From an uncultured Eubacteriales bacterium (GTDB taxonomy: Bacteria; Bacillota; Clostridia; Christensenellales; Aristaeellaceae), in the NCBI GenBank assembly GCA_900553905.1, contig USFL01000006.1, positions 1 through 20,616 on the forward strand: a DNA stretch of 20,616 nucleotides, given 5' to 3'. The notes below the pieces were generated by a model. It was not told where the DNA came from, made no database searches, and worked only from the letters and a program-made list of their open reading frames with translations. Shown one piece after another: positions 15,294 to 20,616 of the stretch. How positions within the stretch are numbered: position 1 is the first letter of the stretch; each line of letters begins with the position of its first letter. The position numbers and the translations under genes were made by a program.

Positions 15294-16262
15294 CTATCCC
15301 TTTCCCTCTTCTGCAGCGGCAACTTCCAGCATTTCACCCGTCTGGGCATCCACCCAGACCTGATAGTTGTCCAAATACCCGCCGTCGTAGGCGCAGCAAC
15401 GGAGGTTAAAGAACCAGACGGCCGGTTCTTCGTCGGCCAGCAGTTCGCATTCGACATCGAACCGGCGAAGGGAGGCGTCCGTTTCGCCGTAGCGCTCCTC
15501 TAGATGCGACTGCACAGAGGGCCAAAGCGCTTCCGGCGCAAGAAGGCTTGCCTGCTTCTCCTGATACCGGGAAGCATTGATGATACAAAGTGAAGATGCT
15601 TCCTGGGAAAACGTGTTTTTCTTCCATAGATGCTGTAGCATGGCCGGACAAAGGCGGTAGGAAACAACGCGCACGACGGGTTCCAGCTCGATTTGAAAGT
15701 ACGCTCCGTCGCGCTGGGTACCCGTCACATAGGTCAGGGCGCGAATGCTGCCAGTGACCGTGCCTTCATGATTTTCCTGATCGGCCTGTGTAAACGCCTC
15801 CAGAGCGTTGGGCACCGAGGGAGCGACAGCATCCAAAAAGGCAAGGGCATAGATGCCCAGCTCGTCCCCGAAGCCCTCGTGCGGCGTCAGCCGCTGCGAA
15901 AGCGGCGGCAGGGAGTCCGTGGCCTGATAGGCGGCAAGCTGTCCGTCCGGCAGAAAGACAAAGGTGTAGCGTTTTCCGCTCCCGATGGTGGCAAGCACGC
16001 TATAGCCACCCGCAGAAGAAACAACCTCCCAGCGCGCACCGTCCACATCGGTCTGCAAATAGGGGCAGCGGGCCAGGGCCTGCGCGTATGCGACGAGGGA
16101 TTCGTCTGTGGGGGAGGCTGGCCAGACCGGCAGCGCGATATCTGTAGGAACCGTGCAGGCGGGAAGGCGCGCGGGGTCGTAGTCGTCATAAGGGGCCTGG
16201 GCAAATGCGCATCCGGCGGCCAGGGCGAGGCTGGCCGCAAGGCACAGGCAAACCAATCGCAT
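15294..16262 (-). CDS. Secreted protein with PepSY-like C-terminus, unknown function
   Basis: This 322-residue protein is convergent with the sugar operon and divergent from the sigma gene. The start is set at 16262 by AAAGGAGG just upstream (16276-16269); an earlier in-frame ATG at 16310 lacks such a site. Residues 1-21 are a signal peptide (MRLVCLCLAASLALAAGCAF). Both signal peptidase I cleavage after AFA and lipidation at C18 (LAAGC) are possible. The C-terminal segment NYQVWVDAQTGEMLEV and the aromatic strand WFFNLRCC before it recall PepSY-type domains, which often inhibit or regulate extracellular proteases, but the match is short. A middle segment, GKRYTFVFLPDGQLAAYQA, is a beta hairpin that cannot be assigned. 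An envelope role is inference. Four or more cysteines occur in the mature part. Confidence 0.75.
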   Translation of the reverse strand: MRLVCLCLAASLALAAGCAFAQAPYDDYDPARLPACTVPTDIALPVWPASPTDESLVAYAQALARCPYLQTDVDGARWEVVSSAGGYSVLATIGSGKRYTFVFLPDGQLAAYQATDSLPPLSQRLTPHEGFGDELGIYALAFLDAVAPSVPNALEAFTQADQENHEGTVTGSIRALTYVTGTQRDGAYFQIELEPVVRVVSYRLCPAMLQHLWKKNTFSQEASSLCIINASRYQEKQASLLAPEALWPSVQSHLEERYGETDASLRRFDVECELLADEEPAVWFFNLRCCAYDGGYLDNYQVWVDAQTGEMLEVAAAEEGKG

Positions 16263-16397
16263 ATTCGTCCTCCTTTCATGATGAAAAAACGGAAGCCTCT
16301 GTCTATTCAAACGACGGTATCATCCCTTTTTTTCCCGGCGGTGCAAAAGAATGTCCTTGTTTCCATACCGGCAGCCTGCATGTCAGGTGCCGCCACA

Positions 16398-16438
16398 TCC
16401 GGCTGTCAATGCAGGAAACGCGACAGCCGGACCTTTTT
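16398..16438 (+). terminator. Orphan Rho-independent terminator upstream of the sigma gene
   Basis: A 10-bp perfect stem TCCGGCTGTC/GACAGCCGGA (16398-16407 with 16422-16431), a 14-base loop, then CC and five Ts. There is no plus-strand gene before it back to the convergent minus-strand gene, so it probably ends a small RNA, or acts as a leader terminator, or blocks antisense read-through. The structure is clear; its client is unknown. Confidence 0.75.
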
Positions 16439-16501
16439 GTGCTTCTTTCCGTGCGGGAGGCAGGGCAACGCGTCATCCGCAAAGAAAATTTTCCAAAGCG
16501 C

Positions 16502-16544
16502 TGACGATTTCCTGTTCTGAACCGTCTAAAGGGTGTAACGTTAC
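16502..16544 (+). promoter_or_regulatory. Possible ECF-type promoter and palindrome ahead of the sigma gene
   Basis: CGTCTA (16523-16528) resembles the -10 of many autoregulated ECF promoters; the -35 would be TGACGATTT (from 16502), a poor match to the usual AAC motif. Just downstream lies a perfect 10-bp palindrome GTAACGTTAC (16535-16544), 15 bases before the sigma start, whose TGTAAC part also resembles an ECF -35 but has no room for a -10 before the gene. Autoregulation is likely for this class but not proved by these sites. Confidence 0.35.
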
Positions 16545-16559
16545 GAAGGGGGTGGGGGA

Positions 16560-17018
16560 ATGGACAAAGACTTCTTTGTGAAGGAGCTGGAGGCGCACCA
16601 TGCGATGCTCTACCGCGTGGCGTATACCATTTTGCAAAATGACGAGGCCTGCCGCGACGCGTTGCAGGACACGGCGCTTCGCGCATGGGAAAAGCGCCAC
16701 ACCCTGCGCGATGAGCGCTGCTTCCGCACCTGGGTGACGCGCATCCTCATCAACGCCTGCTATGATACCCATCGCAGGTACCGGCGCGTCGTCTTTATGG
16801 AAGCGGTTCCGGAGCAGTCCGTGCCGCCGCAGGACCCGGGCCTGGCCATGGCGCTTGAGCAGCTACCCCAGCGCCTGCGCCTGCCGCTGGTGATGCATTA
16901 TGCAGAGGGCATGAGCTATGCCGAGATCGCCCAAGCGCTTCGACTTCCCCAATCTACCATCCGAAGCCGGCTTCATAAAGGACGGGAAGAACTAAGAAAG
17001 GAGCTGGAGGCAGAATGA
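16560..17018 (+). CDS. ECF-family RNA polymerase sigma factor
   Basis: This 152-residue protein has the two-domain ECF layout. Region 2 is near residues 10-75 (YRVAYTILQNDEACRDALQD, then LRAWEKRHTL and FRTWVTRILINACYD), and region 4 is near 98-150 (LEQLPQRLRLPLVMHYAEGM, then SYAEIAQALRLPQSTIRSRL). The short charged linker between them lacks any extra domain. The start ATG follows a G-rich ribosome binding site (GGGGGTGGGGGA). The gene overlaps the next by four bases (ATGA), the standard arrangement of an ECF factor and its membrane anti-sigma. Targets cannot be read directly; the tandem binding proteins downstream are candidates. It looks intact. Confidence 0.93.
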   Translation: MDKDFFVKELEAHHAMLYRVAYTILQNDEACRDALQDTALRAWEKRHTLRDERCFRTWVTRILINACYDTHRRYRRVVFMEAVPEQSVPPQDPGLAMALEQLPQRLRLPLVMHYAEGMSYAEIAQALRLPQSTIRSRLHKGREELRKELEAE

Positions 17019-18109
17019 AACGCGATTTGGAACATCTGGATCTGAAGCGGGCCTTTCGCCCCGTGCCCGAGGCCTGCCACCGCGCGCTGATGGATGCCGC
17101 CCGCTCCGTCAGGGAGGAAAAGCCTGTGAAACGCATCTCTTACCGGGCCGCGCTGATCGCGGCCGTCATCCTGATCGCGGCCATGGCGGTGGCCTATGCC
17201 GCCGTAAGGCTCGGCTGGATTGAGTATTTCAATCAGCAGTACGGCATTGCCGTGCCCCAGGCGGCGCAGGAGGCGCTTGAGGCCAGCCAGCCCAAGACCT
17301 ATCAGGTAGGCCCCATGACCTTTACCTACCAACAGCTGCTCACGGATCAGCGCATCGTGCTCAGCTCCGCGCATGTCGGCCTCACCGGCGGCGGAGAGGC
17401 GCTCTACGCCAGCGATACCGACGTCTATGACTCCGTCAGCGCCCTCACCGATACCATCGCCAACCGCTACTCCCTCTCCAACTACGAGGAAACATGGCTG
17501 GAGGCGGCGCAGGAGCTGGATCTGCCCCTCTACGGCGTTCGCGCGCTGGTGGAACTGCCCCCGGAAAACGACCTGGGATCCGCCATGGAGGACGCCCTGT
17601 GGAACGAGGACGGCACGATCGTCTACTTTAACATGCCCATGCTGGCGCCGGGAAGCATGGGCGACGGTCTGAACGCCACGCTGTATATGGCCGTTACGCA
17701 GTTTGACCCAGCCACGGGCGAAGCGCTGGAAAAGTGGGAAACGCGGGAAGAGGCGTCCTTGCCCATGGCTCCGCTGCTGGAGGAAAAAACCTACCTGCCG
17801 CAGGAGGACGCCGCGTTTGATGGCCTGACGCTGGAAAGCGTGCGTGGCGAGCGGTATGCGACCGGCGTGTACCTTTGCGCCACCTTCACCGCCCCCGATG
17901 GAATGACCAAGGAAAAGGCGATGGACGTGCTGCATACCCTGGGCATCTGTGACGCGGACGGCGCGCCGTTGCCGATGGGGCTGAGCCTGTCCATCTGGCC
18001 TGACGCGGAGGCGCTGCCCGTGGCGACGCTGGAGGTACCCGCCTCGCTGGAGGCGCTGCCCGATGAAGTGACGGTCGTGGGCGGTGAGGCTATCGTGCAT
18101 CTGAAGTAA
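17015..18109 (+). CDS. Membrane anti-sigma factor-like protein with large extracytoplasmic domain
   Basis: This 364-residue protein is expected to hold the overlapping ECF sigma factor inactive until an outside signal arrives. An N-terminal cytoplasmic stretch of about 43 residues (LKRAFRPVPEACHRALMDAA) is followed by one transmembrane helix at 44-64 (AALIAAVILIAAMAVAYAAV) and about 300 extracytoplasmic residues. The cytoplasmic part lacks the HxxxCxxC zinc anti-sigma motif, so it is not a ZAS-type factor; the layout resembles the DUF4179-type anti-sigma-like proteins of Clostridia. The outer part has repeated beta-rich segments such as MTFTYQQLLTDQRIVLS and GVYLCATFTAPDGM. Gene position and topology support the role; no inhibitor domain was matched with certainty. 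A terminator follows 10 bases after the stop. Confidence 0.8.
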   Translation: MKRDLEHLDLKRAFRPVPEACHRALMDAARSVREEKPVKRISYRAALIAAVILIAAMAVAYAAVRLGWIEYFNQQYGIAVPQAAQEALEASQPKTYQVGPMTFTYQQLLTDQRIVLSSAHVGLTGGGEALYASDTDVYDSVSALTDTIANRYSLSNYEETWLEAAQELDLPLYGVRALVELPPENDLGSAMEDALWNEDGTIVYFNMPMLAPGSMGDGLNATLYMAVTQFDPATGEALEKWETREEASLPMAPLLEEKTYLPQEDAAFDGLTLESVRGERYATGVYLCATFTAPDGMTKEKAMDVLHTLGICDADGAPLPMGLSLSIWPDAEALPVATLEVPASLEALPDEVTVVGGEAIVHLK

Positions 18110-18118
18110 CCTGTTTAC

Positions 18119-18148
18119 GCCGGGCGGCCCCGTCCGTCCGGCATTTTG
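18119..18148 (+). terminator. Terminator after the sigma/anti-sigma pair
   Basis: A nine-pair stem GCCGGGCGG/CCGTCCGGC (one G-T pair; 18119-18127 with 18134-18142) with a six-base loop is followed by ATTTTG. It separates the regulatory pair from the binding-protein genes, though read-through would allow co-transcription. Confidence 0.75.
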
Positions 18149-18182
18149 TATCCATTTTGTCGGGAAAGGAGAATTCTGCACA

Positions 18183-19427
18183 ATGAAACGAATCGCCGCG
18201 CTTGTGCTGGCGATGGCCCTGCTGGTGACTCAGTCCGCGCCCGCCTGCGCTGCGGTGCGCCCCCTGCGCTTTCTGGTCAACGACAACGGGGAGGTATCGG
18301 CCTGGCTCAAGGAGCATGCGCCCGAAATTCCTCATAAAAACCTGCATTTTGACTATGAGTATTCTCCTGGTGAATACGACAGCCTTACCGACCGCCTGCT
18401 GGACGAGCTGCAAAGCGGGGACGGCCCCGACCTGTACCTGTTGGACAGCAACGCCTACGACCTGGCCAGGGTGCTGGAAAGCGGCCTTCTGGAGGACTTG
18501 AGCGGCGAGGCGGAGATCCGGCATGCCGTTTCCGAGTTGTACGAGCCGTTTCAGCGTCTGGTGAGCGGCGGGGATGGATGCATTTACGGCATGTTCGAAA
18601 GCGCCCATGGAGACCCGACGCTGATCGATCCCGCCGCGTGGGAGACGGCAGGGCTGGATACGGCGGACGCGCCTCGGAGCTATGAGGAGCTGCTGGATTT
18701 CGCCGAGAAGTGGATGGCGCTGGTAAAGGAGGGGAGCGTGGGAAACGTACGGCTGAACACGATCCGCTTTGCCGGCTACCCAAGGGACGAGCGGCGCTAC
18801 ACCCTCTGGCTGACGGGCCTTCTGTGGCGCTGTTGGGCCATGCGGCAGCAGGCGGCAGGGGAGGCTTTTCGCTTCAACACGCCGGAGTTTATCGCCCTGG
18901 CGAACCGTGCCCGCGAGATCGGCCGCGCGCTGGTCCAGACGGAGAAAAAGCCGGGCAACGCCTCGCTTTCGCTCTACATCAACGGCGGGAATGTGCCCTA
19001 TGGCCCCGAAGATCTCTATACCAACGCCTTTCCCATGCGGCTCACGGCGGATGAGCCCGTCCGCATCAGCGCCTACGGCTTTCTCTACATCGTGCGAAAG
19101 GGGAGTCCCTACGCGCAGATCTGCCGGGAGCTGATCGCCGACATGACCGGTCCAGAAGATGGGCAGCCCCGCAAATGCATGCTGTTTCAGAAAGTCGAGG
19201 AAAGCCAGTACGGAACACCTGACTTTTCCTATTGCTCGAACGGCGATGTCCTGACCCGTGAGTGGCAGGAGCACTACCGCCCTGAATGGCTGTTTTTCGA
19301 TGTGGAGCCGTTTTTTCTGGCCCGTCAGGTGCAGCGATCCGAAGGGGCCATGTACAGGTTTGCCGGAGGTGAGCTGACGGCGGAGGCGTTTGCCGCCATG
19401 CTGGATGAGATCTGCCGGGGGAAATGA
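18183..19427 (+). CDS. Secreted solute-binding-like protein, first of two tandem paralogs
   Basis: This 414-residue protein has a signal peptide with cleavage likely after ACA at residue 23 (MKRIAALVLAMALLVTQSAP) and no good lipobox. The segments LLDELQSGDGPDLYLLDSN, LARVLESGLLEDLSG, APRSYEELLDFAEKWM and FPMRLTADE resemble family 1 extracellular solute-binding proteins, but the fit is looser than for the transporter gene at 10110. It is clearly related to the next gene: both share EDLYTNAFPMRLTADE and LTREWQEHYRPEWL. No permease or ATPase is nearby. It follows the sigma/anti-sigma pair and a terminator, with AAAGGAG about 11 bases before ATG. It could bind a ligand for a distant permease or for a sensor; neither is shown. 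Confidence 0.85.
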   Translation: MKRIAALVLAMALLVTQSAPACAAVRPLRFLVNDNGEVSAWLKEHAPEIPHKNLHFDYEYSPGEYDSLTDRLLDELQSGDGPDLYLLDSNAYDLARVLESGLLEDLSGEAEIRHAVSELYEPFQRLVSGGDGCIYGMFESAHGDPTLIDPAAWETAGLDTADAPRSYEELLDFAEKWMALVKEGSVGNVRLNTIRFAGYPRDERRYTLWLTGLLWRCWAMRQQAAGEAFRFNTPEFIALANRAREIGRALVQTEKKPGNASLSLYINGGNVPYGPEDLYTNAFPMRLTADEPVRISAYGFLYIVRKGSPYAQICRELIADMTGPEDGQPRKCMLFQKVEESQYGTPDFSYCSNGDVLTREWQEHYRPEWLFFDVEPFFLARQVQRSEGAMYRFAGGELTAEAFAAMLDEICRGK

Positions 19428-19469
19428 GGGGGCGTACCCAGAATGAAACGGAAAAAAGGAGTGTGTTAT

Positions 19470-20616
19470 ATGATGAAACGCATCTTTGCTTTGATGCTGG
19501 TCCTGTGCGCGGTCATGCCGCTGTTCCCATCCGCCTGCGCCGAAACGGCCCCCTTCCGTTTTGTGACCAACGCCATCAACCTGGTAGAGGACTGGCTTGA
19601 GGAACATCATCCGGACATCGCGTATGAAAACCTTTATAATACAGCTGAATCATGGAGAACGGATGGAGCGCATACCGAGCGGGTGCTCGAGGCCCTGCAA
19701 AGCGCGGACGGCCCAGACCTGCTGATGCTGGAAAGTACCCTCTGCGATTTTGGCAAAGTGCTCAAAAGCGGCCTTGTGGAGGATGTAAGCGCCAACGAAG
19801 ACATTTGCGCCGCCCTTTCGCAGATGTACGAACCGTTTCAGGTATTCGTGACCGGCGAGGACGGCGGCATCTATGGCGTGCTGTATGGCGTGTACGGTTT
19901 CGGTATGCATCTCATTCCCTCGGCATGGAAGGCGGCGGGACTGGACACCGCCGACGCGCCTCAAAGCTACGAGGAATTGCTGGACTTCGCCGGTCGGTGG
20001 GCTGAAAGGGTGGAGGCAGGCGAGGCGGGCAACATCCGCCTGAACGCGCTCCGCTCCTGCGGCTATCTGATGGATGACCAGCGCTACACCCTCTGGTTGA
20101 CGGATCTGCTGCTGGATAGCTGGATCATGCGCCGTCAGGCGGCAGGAGAAGCGCTGGTTTTCAACACGCCGGAATTTATCGCGCTGGCCGAACGTGCCCG
20201 CGAAACGGGTCGGGCACTGGCCGAAGCGGAAGAGAAGCCCGCAGCGGATTCGCTTTCGCTCTACGATGAGCTTTTCAACGGCGGCACCGGCTACGGCGGC
20301 CCGGAGGACCTGTATACCAACGCCTTTCCCATGCGCCTGACCGCGGACGAGTCCGCCCGCATCAAAGCCTATGGCTTTCTGTTCGTCGTGCGCAAGGAAA
20401 GCCCTTATGCGGACATCGCCATGGAATTTATCGCCAGCCAGACGCACAAGACCGGCGAGGGGCGCCGCAACAGCAGGCTGTACAAGGATATTCCCGATGG
20501 TCAGTACACCCCGCCCGAGGGCATGGACGGCTATGTGCTCACCCGTGAATGGCAGGAGCATTACCGGCCCGAATGGCTGTATTTTTGCACCAATCCCATC
20601 CATACGACCGACGCTT
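19470..20616 (+). CDS. Secreted solute-binding-like protein, second tandem paralog, 3' partial
   Basis: The frame is open from ATG 19470 to the end of the window, so at least 382 codons are present and the stop lies outside. AAAAAAGGAG ends 8 bases before the start. A signal peptide (MMKRIFALMLVLCAVMPLFP) has likely cleavage after ACA at residue 24. It parallels the upstream paralog along its whole length: ADGPDLLMLEST, GKVLKSGLVEDVS, MYEPFQVFVTGEDGGIYGV, GLDTADAPQSYEELLDFAG, FNTPEFIALAERARETGRAL, PEDLYTNAFPMRLTADE and LTREWQEHYRPEWL. The C-terminal part after this last motif already diverges (YFCTNPIHTTDA here). Only 42 bases separate the two genes, so co-transcription is likely. Further copies could follow beyond the window. 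Confidence 0.85.
   Translation, partial: MMKRIFALMLVLCAVMPLFPSACAETAPFRFVTNAINLVEDWLEEHHPDIAYENLYNTAESWRTDGAHTERVLEALQSADGPDLLMLESTLCDFGKVLKSGLVEDVSANEDICAALSQMYEPFQVFVTGEDGGIYGVLYGVYGFGMHLIPSAWKAAGLDTADAPQSYEELLDFAGRWAERVEAGEAGNIRLNALRSCGYLMDDQRYTLWLTDLLLDSWIMRRQAAGEALVFNTPEFIALAERARETGRALAEAEEKPAADSLSLYDELFNGGTGYGGPEDLYTNAFPMRLTADESARIKAYGFLFVVRKESPYADIAMEFIASQTHKTGEGRRNSRLYKDIPDGQYTPPEGMDGYVLTREWQEHYRPEWLYFCTNPIHTTDA

Larger units (their letters stand above)
16263..16559. other. Divergent intergenic region between secreted protein and ECF sigma gene
   Basis: This 297-base gap holds the ribosome binding site and presumably the promoter of the minus-strand gene; TTGCAC (16346-16341) and TGATAC (16322-16317) with an 18-base spacer are a weak candidate. 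It also holds a plus-strand terminator-like hairpin (16398-16438) and sites just before the sigma gene. No gene is convincing inside it. Confidence 0.5.

Noticed and set aside
18090..19610. A 506-codon minus-strand open frame across the first paralog, and a similar one at 19650-20603
   Set aside because: Both mirror the plus-strand paralogs. Their similarity to each other is just a reflection of the duplicated plus-strand genes.
1..20616. CRISPR arrays, insertion sequences and rRNA genes
   Set aside because: I found no spaced direct-repeat array, no transposase or IS ends, and no rRNA-like sequence.

Overview
The window looks like chromosomal DNA of a GC-rich, low-motility-signal-free member of the Bacillota (Clostridia). 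The clues are strong AGGAGG-type ribosome binding sites, four-base start/stop overlaps, a YesM/YesN-type two-component system next to a CUT1 sugar transporter with no ATPase gene, and a tail-protein fragment of the kind common in clostridial siphophages. A gut Christensenellales-like organism is a guess from style only; no marker gene in the window fixes the taxon.

Region 1 (1-5718) is a prophage remnant. A compact, overlapping plus-strand replication module holds a DUF4406-like protein (partial), a primase/SF3 helicase of the P4/D5 type, a 141-residue protein that carries an apparent copy of the primase C-terminal domain, a VRR-NUC nuclease, an SNF2-type helicase and a small phage protein. 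A 19-bp inverted repeat just after the primase gene is a candidate origin or structured RNA. The small phage protein then runs abruptly into a fragment of a phage tail-tip protein in another frame. Head, packaging, most tail, lysis and integrase genes are absent here, so the element appears deleted. The tail fragment ends in a short tandem repeat.

Region 2 (5719-6730) holds two tRNA-Ser genes (GCU, then UGA, in map order) on the minus strand, with one very good sigma-70 promoter serving both. Their 3' ends face the prophage, as expected for a tRNA-associated integration site. About 480 bases without a convincing gene follow.

Region 3 (6731-15240) is a carbohydrate operon on the plus strand: sensor histidine kinase, AraC-type response regulator, secreted solute-binding protein, two CUT1 permeases and a GH31 glycosidase, ended by a strong terminator. 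A hairpin terminator after the binding-protein gene probably reduces permease expression relative to it. The kinase, regulator and second permease genes are each broken by what looks like a single-base indel at or beside a G run. The third indel makes the permease and glycosidase appear as one false 952-residue reading frame. Either the source assembly has homopolymer errors or this locus is decaying or phase-variable.

Region 4 (15294-20616) has a minus-strand secreted protein with a PepSY-like C-terminus, then a plus-strand ECF sigma factor overlapping a membrane anti-sigma-like gene, a terminator, and two tandem paralogous secreted solute-binding proteins with no permease nearby. The last runs off the window. 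A terminator-like hairpin with no gene in front of it sits upstream of the sigma gene and may mark a small leader or sRNA.
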